Shown: positions 1-5,531, counted from the stretch's first letter. The stretch: 7,990 nt of DNA from Thermoleophilaceae bacterium (GCA_013812005.1 JACCUE010000084.1:1-7990); one strand, 5' to 3'. Program-made: numbers and translations. Notes: a model not told the origin generated them from the letters alone.

Positions 1-321
1 CCGCCGGCCACGCCGGCAGCTGCGCCCCAGCGCTCTGCGCCTCCCGCGCGAGCTGCCGCCCCACAGCGAACGGAGGCGCCGCCGCAGCGCCCCGAGGAGT
101 CTCGGGCGCCAAGGCCGGCCCCCCAGCGCCCGGCCCGGACCGCCGACGCGGGTGCCCGCTCTGCCCGTCCGGCTGAGGGGGGTGCTCGCTCCGCCCGTCC
201 GGCCGAAGGCAACGCCCGCCCGGCCCGTTCGGCCCGTCCGGCCGAAGGCAACGCCCGCCCGCCTGGACCATCCGACGGCGAGGGCAACGAGCGCCCGACC
301 ACCCGGCGCGCACGGCCCTAG
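1..321 (+). CDS. 3' end of an unidentified gene: Ala/Pro/Arg-rich C-terminal tail
   Basis: This reading frame is open from the window edge to a TAG at 319-321 and gives 106 residues of an incomplete protein whose start lies upstream. The tail is built almost only of Ala, Pro, Arg, Gly, Glu, Gln and Ser. It has no lysine, cysteine or aromatic residue, so it is probably disordered and basic. PQR occurs four times (fragment residues 9-11, 21-23, 28-30, 41-43), followed by two tandem GARSARPAEG units (51-60, 61-70) and a longer third unit (71-83). The two tandem units differ at five bases, all synonymous in this frame, which supports this frame over the overlapping one that is also open (to a TAG at 329-331). 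No catalytic domain is visible, so the function is unknown. In Streptomyces the gene near this position is folC, but that is only a synteny argument. An RNA-binding or RNA-processing protein with an Arg-rich tail is an equally open alternative. Confidence 0.7.
   Translation, partial: PPATPAAAPQRSAPPARAAAPQRTEAPPQRPEESRAPRPAPQRPARTADAGARSARPAEGGARSARPAEGNARPARSARPAEGNARPPGPSDGEGNERPTTRRARP
151..261 (+). repeat. Tandem coding repeat (30- to 39-bp units)
   Basis: Units at 151-180 and 181-210 both encode GARSARPAEG. A third unit at 211-249 is 39 bp because three codons are inserted, and a partial fourth begins at 250. The 30-bp stretch at 193-222 recurs without a mismatch at 232-261, with a 39-bp period, whereas the first two units differ at five third-codon positions. 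The array lies inside the C-terminal tail of the gene ending at 321 and keeps its frame throughout. Confidence 0.85.
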
Positions 322-357
322 CGGTTCCTAGCCATCCGGTCGGCCACCCATCCCTAC

Positions 358-367
358 GAAAAAGGAG
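358..367 (+). promoter_or_regulatory. Strong Shine-Dalgarno sequence for ndk
   Basis: GAAAAAGGAG ends four bases before the GTG at 372. It is an A-rich run in a very GC-rich stretch and the clearest ribosome binding site in the window. It fixes the start of ndk. The rest of the gap at 322-357 shows no convincing promoter or terminator. Confidence 0.75.
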
Positions 368-371
368 CACC

Positions 372-776
372 GTGGACAGGACCCTGATTCTGGTGAAGCC
401 GGACGCCTTCGAGCGCAGCCTGACGGGCGAGATCATCGCCCGCTTCGAGCGCAAGGGCCTCAGGATCGTTGCTCTCGAGCACATGAGGGTCCCCCGCGAG
501 ATTGCGGAGCGCCACTACGCCGAGCACAGCGAGAAGCCGTTCTTCGGCGATCTCGTGAACTTCATCACCGGCGGCCCGCTCGTGGCCCTGATGCTGGAGG
601 GACACGAGGCGGTGCCCGCGGCGCGACAGGTGATCGGCGCGACGAACCCCGTCGAGGCGGCACCCGGCTCGATACGGGGCGACTTCGGCCTCGAGGTGCA
701 GACCAACCTCGTGCACGGATCCGACTCCGCCGAGTCGGCCGCGCGCGAGGCGAAGCTCTTCTTCCCCGACCTCTAG
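372..776 (+). CDS. ndk: Nucleoside diphosphate kinase
   Basis: Transfers the gamma phosphate of ATP to other nucleoside diphosphates through a phospho-histidine intermediate, balancing cytoplasmic NTP and dNTP pools. The protein is 134 residues, the usual bacterial length. It opens with the family's beta-strand and KPDA motif (TLILVKPDA, Lys9). The active-site motif NLVHGSDS lies at residues 112-119 with the phosphorylated histidine at His115. Other expected nucleotide contacts are present (Arg85, Thr91, Arg102, Asn112). The GTG start follows a strong Shine-Dalgarno sequence and places the conserved N-terminus correctly. The TAG stop is followed only four bases later by the GTG of maf, so the two are likely co-transcribed and translationally coupled. 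Nothing appears damaged or missing. Confidence 0.97.
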   Translation: MDRTLILVKPDAFERSLTGEIIARFERKGLRIVALEHMRVPREIAERHYAEHSEKPFFGDLVNFITGGPLVALMLEGHEAVPAARQVIGATNPVEAAPGSIRGDFGLEVQTNLVHGSDSAESAAREAKLFFPDL

Positions 777-780
777 TGCC

Positions 781-1326
781 GTGACTCTCACCCTCGCGTC
801 GCGGTCGCCACAGCGGCGGGCGATCCTCGAGCAGCTGGGGATCGACTTCGGCGTGGCTGTGCCCGATGTCGAGGAGCTGACGGGGGGTGACCCCGAGGCG
901 ATGGTGGTAGAGAACGCGCGGCGCAAAGCCAACTCCGTCGCCGGGGACAACGTGTTGGGCGTGGACACCGCCGTCGTGCTGGGGGGCCGGGTGTTCGGCA
1001 AGCCGACCGACGAAGCGCAGGCACAGTCGTTCCTGTCCGCCCTGTCCGGCAGGAGCCACGAAGTGTGGTCAGGGATCGCGCTGGTCGGTGGCCGGCGCGA
1101 GCGCACCGCGGCGAGCGTCACCCGAGTGCGCTTCCGTGCGCTCGACGCGGCCGATCTCGACTGGTACCTCGCCACGGAGGAGTGGCGTGGGCGTGCCGGC
1201 GGCTATGCGATCCAGGCGAGAGGCGCCGCGCTCGTCGAGGCGATCGAGGGCGACTACCTGAACGTCGTCGGTCTGCCCGTCTCCGAGCTGGTCCGGCTGG
1301 CGCCGCAGCTGGTGAGAGGCGAGTGA
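781..1326 (+). CDS. maf: Maf family nucleotide pyrophosphatase
   Basis: Maf proteins hydrolyse nucleoside triphosphates to the monophosphate and pyrophosphate. Subfamilies act on dTTP/UTP or on modified and non-canonical nucleotides, and they are linked to house-cleaning and septum control. The 181-residue protein has the N-terminal SRSPQRR motif (residues 7-13), VDTAV with the expected catalytic-site Asp62, GKPTD (73-77), GRSHEVWSG (90-98), GYAIQ (141-145) and GDYLNVVGLPV (157-167). The SxSPxRR, GYAIQ and GDYxNVVGLP set resembles the dTTP/UTP-type enzymes, but I cannot settle the substrate by eye. Its GTG start lies four bases after the ndk stop without its own clear Shine-Dalgarno sequence, so translation probably depends on ribosomes finishing ndk. 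The start is fixed because the first motif begins at residue 7. The stop overlaps the next gene's start (GTGA). Confidence 0.95.
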   Translation: MTLTLASRSPQRRAILEQLGIDFGVAVPDVEELTGGDPEAMVVENARRKANSVAGDNVLGVDTAVVLGGRVFGKPTDEAQAQSFLSALSGRSHEVWSGIALVGGRRERTAASVTRVRFRALDAADLDWYLATEEWRGRAGGYAIQARGAALVEAIEGDYLNVVGLPVSELVRLAPQLVRGE

Positions 1327-2792
1327 CTCGCCGTCTCGCCCCACTGGTGGGTCTTGTCGCGCTGGGGGCCGTCCTTCGCTTTGGGACGCTCGATGCACGG
1401 AGCTACTGGCTCGACGAGGTGGACACGGTCGGCCTCCTCCAGGAGGGCTTCGTCGGGATGCTCTCGCGGCTGGCAGAACCGGGTGGGGGAGGGCCCGTCT
1501 ACTTCTTCGTGGCGTGGCCGTGGGCGCAGGTCTTCGGTAGCTCGGAGGTCGCTCTGCGTAGCCTGTCAGCCCTCTTCGGCACGGCGACGGTGCCCGTGGC
1601 CTACTGGGCGACGCGCGAGCTGGCATCACGTCGCGCAGGTGTGATCGCCGCCGCCCTGGCCGCGACGGCTCCTTTGCTGGTGTGGCAATCCCAAGAGGTC
1701 CGTCCGTACGCCCTCCTCGTCCTGCTCGGCGGGGTCTCCTTTGCACTGTTCCTGCGCGCGCGCCGCGCCCCCGATGGCGGCGCTCCGGCTGCCTGGGCGG
1801 TCGCGTCCGTCCTCCTGGTGGCCACGAACTACGTAGCGGCGTTCATGGTCGCCGTCGAGGCTTTGCTGCTACTCCGCGAGCACGCGGAGCGTCGCGTCCG
1901 GATAGCAGTCCTCGCCGCAGGCGCCGCCACCGCTGCGCTGATCCCCCTGGTGCTCGAAGGCCGTGAAGGGGGCCTCGCCCAGCTACCCGACGAGTCGGGG
2001 ATCCTGCGTCGGCTGTTGGTGCTGCCGGCCGAGTTCCTGGCGGGCCCGCAGCCGCCGTTGCAGGTGCTGACCCCCGTGGTGGCCGGGCTCATCGCGCTGG
2101 TCGCGGTGCTCTTGATCATCCGCCGAGCTGATCGAGCGGAGCAAGGGGCTGCCGGCCTCGCGGCGGGAATCGGCGCGGCGAGCATCCTGCTCGCGGCGGT
2201 CTTCAGCCTGTCGGGCTCCGATCTCGTGCTGACGCGGTACCTCAGCGAGGTGTGGATACCAGCGGCTGCCGTCGCGAGCGTCGGCTTTGCGACCGCGGGT
2301 GCGAGTCGCTGGGGGCCGGTCGCCGCGGGCGCGCTGTGCGCCCTCTTTGCCGTGATCGTCGTCGCTACCGCTTGGGAGCCGAAGTTCGACCGTGAGGACT
2401 GGCGGGGGGCCGCACGCGCCGTGGGAACTGCCAGCGCGAAGCGGGCGATCGTGGTGTCCCCGGGGCGCGGGCCGGCCGCCTTCGCCTACTACCGTCCGCA
2501 GGCACGCGCCATGACGCCTTCCGGCGGGGAGGTCAGCGAGATCGTGTACGTGGCGTTCCCTTCGTCGGTGCAGGGAATCGGCCGCAAGCCTCAGTCCCCG
2601 CCCGCCGAGGCGGTGGCCGCTGCTCCCGCCGGCTTCACCGTCGTCGAGCAAGAGCGGCATGAGTTCTTCACGCTCGCGAGGCTTCGCTCCGAGCGCCCGG
2701 TCCGGGTCACGATCGAAGGGCTGGCGGCCGCCGTGCCCGGCTCCGAGCCCGCGTTCTTCCTGGAGCCTGTGCGCGCCGAGGTGCGCCCCTGA
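1323..2792 (+). CDS. Multi-pass membrane glycosyltransferase, GT-C / family 39-like
   Basis: A 489-residue membrane protein of the GT-C fold (PMT/ArnT-like superfamily), expected to move a sugar from a polyprenyl-phosphate donor to an acceptor on the outer face of the membrane. After TM1 (about residues 5-20) the first external loop carries YWLDEVDT (28-35), the acidic motif that marks the GT-C active site. QEVRPYALL (124-132) is a second family signature, and RYL...W.P (305-313) a third. I count roughly ten to twelve hydrophobic segments between residues 5 and 350. EDWRGAARAV (358-367) begins a soluble C-terminal domain of about 130 residues, as in many bacterial homologues. The GTG start lies in a 4-base overlap with the maf stop, with AGAGG close upstream at 1315-1319. 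The frame is open further upstream, but only over maf. By eye its third codon positions look slightly less GC-biased than in the mre genes. Donor and acceptor cannot be told from sequence. Confidence 0.85.
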   Translation: MTRRLAPLVGLVALGAVLRFGTLDARSYWLDEVDTVGLLQEGFVGMLSRLAEPGGGGPVYFFVAWPWAQVFGSSEVALRSLSALFGTATVPVAYWATRELASRRAGVIAAALAATAPLLVWQSQEVRPYALLVLLGGVSFALFLRARRAPDGGAPAAWAVASVLLVATNYVAAFMVAVEALLLLREHAERRVRIAVLAAGAATAALIPLVLEGREGGLAQLPDESGILRRLLVLPAEFLAGPQPPLQVLTPVVAGLIALVAVLLIIRRADRAEQGAAGLAAGIGAASILLAAVFSLSGSDLVLTRYLSEVWIPAAAVASVGFATAGASRWGPVAAGALCALFAVIVVATAWEPKFDREDWRGAARAVGTASAKRAIVVSPGRGPAAFAYYRPQARAMTPSGGEVSEIVYVAFPSSVQGIGRKPQSPPAEAVAAAPAGFTVVEQERHEFFTLARLRSERPVRVTIEGLAAAVPGSEPAFFLEPVRAEVRP

Positions 2793-2821
2793 GGGCCTGG
2801 TGCCTTCTTGGCCCGGGTTTT
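2793..2821 (+). terminator. Weak terminator-like hairpin after the glycosyltransferase gene
   Basis: GGGCC at 2793-2797 can pair with GGCCC at 2810-2814 across a 12-base loop, followed by GGG and then TTTT at 2818-2821. The stem is only five base pairs and the T-run is short and offset, so this is a marginal Rho-independent terminator. Its place directly after the stop codon and before a probable new transcription unit is the main argument for it. Confidence 0.3.
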
Positions 2822-2831
2822 GCAGGCACTT

Positions 2832-2849
2832 CGGTCCGCAACGGTCCGC
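2832..2849 (+). repeat. Tandem CGGTCCGC pair, 10-bp period, upstream of mreB
   Basis: CGGTCCGC occurs at 2832-2839 and 2842-2849, exactly one helical turn apart. A third direct copy is at 2901-2908 and an inverted copy (GCGGACCG) at 2932-2939. Two copies on the same DNA face would suit a protein binding site in the mreB promoter region. No regulator can be named from the sequence. Confidence 0.4.
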
Positions 2850-2881
2850 TCAACATCTCCTGCGTGCCCCAGTGCTTGAGC

Positions 2882-2887
2882 TACACT
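2882..2887 (+). promoter_or_regulatory. Candidate -10 element for the mreB transcript
   Basis: TACACT keeps the key T1, A2 and T6 positions of a sigma-70-type -10 hexamer, in one of the few AT-containing spots of this gap. No good -35 hexamer is found 16-18 bases upstream, so the call is weak. If real, transcription would start near 2894 and the leader hairpin would begin almost at the RNA 5' end. TATCCT at 2974-2979 is an alternative that would make mreB nearly leaderless. Confidence 0.25.
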
Positions 2888-2899
2888 GCTCTCCGGCGT

Positions 2900-2940
2900 C
2901 CGGTCCGCCCGTCCGAGTCAGCGTTGTCGTTGCGGACCGG
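2900..2940 (+). promoter_or_regulatory. Perfect 9-bp hairpin in the mreB leader
   Basis: CCGGTCCGC at 2900-2908 is exactly complementary to GCGGACCGG at 2932-2940, with a 23-base loop between. The stem is GC-rich and would be stable in RNA. Its 3' arm ends one base before AGGGA at 2942-2946, the possible ribosome binding site of the leader ORF at 2950. There is no T-run after it, so it is not an intrinsic terminator. A role in translation control, or as an operator in DNA, is inference. Confidence 0.5.
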
Positions 2941-2949
2941 CAGGGATTC

Positions 2950-2994
2950 ATGCCCGCACCGGCGTGCAGCGCTTATCCTCACCAGCACCCATGA
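2950..2994 (+). CDS. Possible 14-residue leader ORF overlapping the mreB start
   Basis: ATG at 2950 opens a short frame encoding MPAPACSAYPHQHP, ending at TGA 2992-2994. Its stop overlaps the mreB start as ATGA. AGGGA at 2942-2946 lies three bases before this ATG, close but possible for a Shine-Dalgarno sequence, whereas the mreB ATG at 2991 has none. Translating this mini-ORF would deliver ribosomes to the mreB start by coupling, as the GTGA overlaps do elsewhere in the window. The peptide resembles nothing I know, and ORFs this short arise by chance. Confidence 0.35.
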   Translation: MPAPACSAYPHQHP

Positions 2995-4037
2995 GTTTCT
3001 TCTCTTACCTCACCGGCATGGGCGGCCGCGACATGGCGGTAGACCTCGGCACCGCCAACACGCTGGTGTACGTCCGTGGACGCGGCATCGTGCTGTCAGA
3101 GCCGTCCGTGGTGGCGATCGACTCCCGCACCTCAGAGGTGCACGCGGTGGGGATCGAGGCCAAGCGGATGCTGGGCCGTACGCCCGGCACGATCCAGGCC
3201 ATCCGTCCCTTGAAGGACGGGGTGATCGCCGACTTCGACGTGACCGAGCAGATGCTGCGCCACTTCATTCAGAAGGTGCATCAGAACCGCTGGGCCCATC
3301 CTCGGGTGGTGGTCTGCGTGCCCAGCGGCGTGACCGGGGTCGAGCAGCGCGCCGTAAAGGAGGCGTGCCTCTCCGCCGGCGCGCGCCAGGCATACCTGAT
3401 CGAAGAGCCGATGGCGGCCGCGATCGGAGCGGGCCTGCCGGTGGGAGAGCCCACGGGCAACATGGTGGTGGACATCGGCGGAGGCACGAGCGAGGTCGCG
3501 GTGATCTCGCTCGGCGGAATCGTGGTGTCCCAATCGATCCGCATCGGCGGCGATGAGCTCGACGACGCGATCATCAACTACGTCAAGCGCGAGTACAAGC
3601 TGATGATCGGTCAGCAGACCTCGGAGGAGGTCAAGCTGGAGATCGGGTCGGCGTTTCCGCTGCACGAGGAGATGCAGGCCGAGATCCGTGGCCGCGACCT
3701 CGTGTCGGGGCTGCCGAAGACGATCGTGCTCACGAGCGAGGAGGTGCGCCTGGCGCTCGAGAACACGCTGCAGGCGATCATCGACGCCGTCAAGGAGACG
3801 CTGGACCGCACGCCTCCGGAGCTGGCCTCGGACATCATGGACCGGGGCATCATGCTCGCGGGCGGCGGAGCGCTGCTGCAGGGCCTCGACGAGCGCCTTC
3901 GCGACGAGACCCAGATGCCGGCCCACCTGGCCGAATCGCCGCTCACGTGCGTGGCGGTCGGCTCGGGACGCAGCCTCGAGGAGTTCGAGGCGATTCACCG
4001 CGCCAACAAGCATTCCCGAAACAGCCGCCGGCGTTAG
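2991..4037 (+). CDS. mreB: Rod shape-determining protein MreB
   Basis: Actin-like ATPase that forms short membrane-bound filaments and directs the peptidoglycan elongation machinery around the cell. The 348-residue protein matches the family length. It has the first phosphate-binding motif DLGTANTLVYV (residues 18-28), PSGVTGVEQRA (111-121), EEPMAAAIGAGLPVGEP (138-154), the second phosphate motif DIGGGTSEVAVISLGG (161-176), GGDELDDAI (187-195) and the adenosine motif LAGGGALLQGLDERL (289-303). The hydrophobic N-terminus (MSFFSYLTGM) suits membrane attachment. It ends in a basic tail, HSRNSRRR. ATG 2991 is preferred because the product begins where homologues do. GTG at 2964 would add nine unconserved residues and also lacks a Shine-Dalgarno sequence. 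With no ribosome binding site of its own, mreB may be translated by coupling to the leader ORF or from a near-leaderless RNA. It heads the cluster mreB-mreC-mreD-PBP2-rodA. Confidence 0.97.
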   Translation: MSFFSYLTGMGGRDMAVDLGTANTLVYVRGRGIVLSEPSVVAIDSRTSEVHAVGIEAKRMLGRTPGTIQAIRPLKDGVIADFDVTEQMLRHFIQKVHQNRWAHPRVVVCVPSGVTGVEQRAVKEACLSAGARQAYLIEEPMAAAIGAGLPVGEPTGNMVVDIGGGTSEVAVISLGGIVVSQSIRIGGDELDDAIINYVKREYKLMIGQQTSEEVKLEIGSAFPLHEEMQAEIRGRDLVSGLPKTIVLTSEEVRLALENTLQAIIDAVKETLDRTPPELASDIMDRGIMLAGGGALLQGLDERLRDETQMPAHLAESPLTCVAVGSGRSLEEFEAIHRANKHSRNSRRR

Positions 4038-4051
4038 CCGCAGCGGCTCCG

Positions 4052-4057
4052 TAGGAG
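4052..4057 (+). promoter_or_regulatory. Shine-Dalgarno sequence deciding the TTG start of mreC
   Basis: TAGGAG ends seven bases before TTG at 4065, good spacing, and supports that rare start codon. The spacer is largely a 10-bp palindrome, AGTCCGGACT (4056-4065), which overlaps the last base of this site and the first base of the start codon. Confidence 0.65.
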
Positions 4058-4064
4058 TCCGGAC

Positions 4065-4952
4065 TTGTTCGACAAGAAAGTCGTCCGCCGCAGAAGGGCG
4101 GCGCTGGCGATATTCATCACGCTCTCCATCGTCATGCTGACCGCCTACTTCGGCGAGTCGAGCGGCGGCGCGTTCCATACCCTCCAGCGCGGCGCTCAGG
4201 AGGCCTTCGCGCCGATCGAGACCGGCACGGGCCGCGCGCTCAAGCCCTTCCGAGACTTCTTCGGCTGGTTCGGTGACACTCTGGACGCCAAGGGCGAGAA
4301 CGAGGATCTGCGTAAGGAGGTCGAGCAGCTGCGCAAGCAGGTGGCGCAATCCTCGACGGCTGAGCAGGACGCCCGGCAGCTGCGCGGGCTGGTCGATCTC
4401 GAGCGCACCGAGGGCTTCCCGGCCGGCACCGAGCCCGTGGCGGCCCGCGTGATAGCGCGCTCACCCACCGTCTGGTACTCGACGGTCAAGATCGACAAGG
4501 GATCCGGTGACGGCGTGCGCGAGGATCAGCCCGTGATCGCTGCCGGAGGCCTCGCGGGCAAGGTGACGAGCGTCACCGGGGGCACCGCGGAGGTCACCCT
4601 GATCACCGACGCCTCGAGTGCAGTGTCCGCGCAGATCATGCCCGACGGGGCCACCGGCATCGTGAAGCCCGAGGTGGGCAAGCCGGAGGATCTCCTGCTC
4701 GAATTCGTGCAGCGGGGGCGCGTGACCGAGGGCACCACCGTCGTCACGTCGGGATTCACCTCCGACAAGGTCGAGTCGCTCTTCCCCCGCGGCGTGCCGA
4801 TCGGGCGCGTCTCTCGGGTAGACCTCGACGAGGTCGAGCTCTATCAGCGTGTGCACATCAAGCCGTTCGCCGACATGCGCCGCCTCGACATCGTCGAGGT
4901 GCTCACCCAGAAGGGCGAGGGCCGGGAGACGGCGGAGGTCGTGACGCCGTGA
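4065..4952 (+). CDS. mreC: Rod shape-determining protein MreC
   Basis: Bitopic membrane protein that links cytoplasmic MreB to the external peptidoglycan synthases and is thought to activate PBP2-RodA. The 295-residue product has a short basic cytoplasmic N-terminus (KKVVRRRRA), one membrane segment (about residues 12-28), an extracellular coiled coil (about 78-112, with ENEDLRKEVEQLRKQV) and the paired beta-domain of the family (about 122-282). Expected landmarks include ARVIARSPTVWYSTVKIDKG (127-146), GLAGKV (162-167), VVTSGF (226-231) and FPRGVPIGRV (240-249). TTG 4065 is chosen as start because it follows TAGGAG with good spacing and gives the right membrane topology. The gap to mreB is 27 bases, including a small GCCG/CGGC hairpin at 4037-4047 with a 3-base loop, too small to call a terminator. 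The stop overlaps the mreD start (GTGA). Confidence 0.96.
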   Translation: MFDKKVVRRRRAALAIFITLSIVMLTAYFGESSGGAFHTLQRGAQEAFAPIETGTGRALKPFRDFFGWFGDTLDAKGENEDLRKEVEQLRKQVAQSSTAEQDARQLRGLVDLERTEGFPAGTEPVAARVIARSPTVWYSTVKIDKGSGDGVREDQPVIAAGGLAGKVTSVTGGTAEVTLITDASSAVSAQIMPDGATGIVKPEVGKPEDLLLEFVQRGRVTEGTTVVTSGFTSDKVESLFPRGVPIGRVSRVDLDEVELYQRVHIKPFADMRRLDIVEVLTQKGEGRETAEVVTP

Positions 4953-5527
4953 TCACCACGCCCGGAGCCTTCCTGCGCGTGGGGGCGATCATCATGGCCG
5001 CGGTGATCCTGCAGCTCTCGGGCTTCGGCACGATGAGCTTCTTCGGCGGGCACCCTGACCTGGTGTCCCTGGCCGTGGCCGCCGTGGCGATCTACGCGGG
5101 CAGCGTGACCGGTGCGGCCACCGGCTTCGCCGCCGGGTTCGTGCTGGATCTCGCCGTCGGCGCAACGATGGGGGCCTCCTCGCTGGTGCTGACCGCCGTC
5201 GGTTACGCGGTGGGCCGCTACCGCGAGGTCCGCGACCCGGTGCACGGGCTGATGCCGATCCCGGTAGGTGCGGCTGCCACGCTCGGCTTCCTCGTTGCCT
5301 TCGCCTCGGTTTCCTTCATGCTCGATGTGGGCGCATCGGTCAGTCCGCTCGTGTTCCGCGACATGCTGGTCACCACCCTCCTCAACGCGCTGCTGGCAAT
5401 TCCGGTGTTCGCCCTTGGCCGGCGCGTCCTGCGCCCCGCGCTCGTGGTGGACCCCTTCGAGAGCCGCCGCCGCCGCAGGGCGCCCACGGACTCGGGCCCG
5501 CTCGGCCTGCGCGGTCTCGAGGTCTAG
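4949..5527 (+). CDS. mreD: Rod shape-determining protein MreD
   Basis: Integral membrane partner of MreC in the elongasome. The 192-residue protein is mostly hydrophobic, with about five or six membrane segments (roughly residues 8-25, 36-52, 55-72, 75-90, 102-126, 138-158). The conserved loop GFAAGFVLDLAVGATMGASS (59-78) with Asp67 is the most recognisable MreD signature. The cytoplasmic end is an Arg-rich tail with RRRRR at 173-177. The GTG start lies within a 4-base overlap with the mreC stop and follows GGAGG at 4934-4938, ten bases upstream, so it is translationally coupled and also has its own ribosome binding site. MreD diverges quickly in sequence, so position between mreC and the PBP2 gene is an important part of the call. 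It is somewhat longer than typical MreD because of the basic tail. Confidence 0.93.
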   Translation: MITTPGAFLRVGAIIMAAVILQLSGFGTMSFFGGHPDLVSLAVAAVAIYAGSVTGAATGFAAGFVLDLAVGATMGASSLVLTAVGYAVGRYREVRDPVHGLMPIPVGAAATLGFLVAFASVSFMLDVGASVSPLVFRDMLVTTLLNALLAIPVFALGRRVLRPALVVDPFESRRRRRAPTDSGPLGLRGLEV

Positions 5528-5531
5528 CTGC

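Noticed and set aside
151..261. A CRISPR-like array
   Set aside because: The repeats abut without unique spacers, keep one reading frame and encode the same peptide, so this is a coding tandem repeat.
354..1175. A 273-codon minus-strand open frame across ndk and maf
   Set aside because: It mirrors two confident plus-strand genes and its Arg/Ser/Ala-rich product has no family features.
1065..1322. An 86-codon upstream extension of the glycosyltransferase frame
   Set aside because: It lies wholly over maf in another frame, is Arg-rich nonsense, and adds nothing resembling the family. The GTG at 1323 in the GTGA overlap gives a normal GT-C N-terminus.
2659..2949. A long frame ending at 2994 that would make the mreB leader ORF the tail of a 111-residue protein
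   Set aside because: Its first part overlaps the glycosyltransferase gene out of frame and its composition is not protein-like. Only the short part from ATG 2950 has a possible ribosome binding site.
2964..2990. GTG 2964 as an earlier mreB start
   Set aside because: It would add nine residues not expected in MreB and has no Shine-Dalgarno sequence. ATG 2991 gives the usual N-terminus.
2864..3556. A 230-codon plus-strand frame overlapping mreB
   Set aside because: It is the +1 shadow of mreB, with Arg/Gly/Asp-rich composition and no ribosome binding site.
4037..4047. A GCCG-CAG-CGGC hairpin after mreB as a terminator
   Set aside because: The stem is four base pairs with no T-run, and mreC follows at once with a good Shine-Dalgarno sequence.
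3132..4349. A 405-codon minus-strand open frame across mreB and mreC
   Set aside because: It is antisense to two clearly conserved genes, has His/Arg/Leu-rich composition typical of reverse frames in GC-rich DNA, and shows no recognisable domain.
5268..5531. An upstream extension of the PBP2 frame
   Set aside because: It overlaps mreD in another frame and encodes Ser/Arg-rich sequence. GTG 5532 after the mreD stop has a ribosome binding site and gives the normal PBP2 N-terminus.
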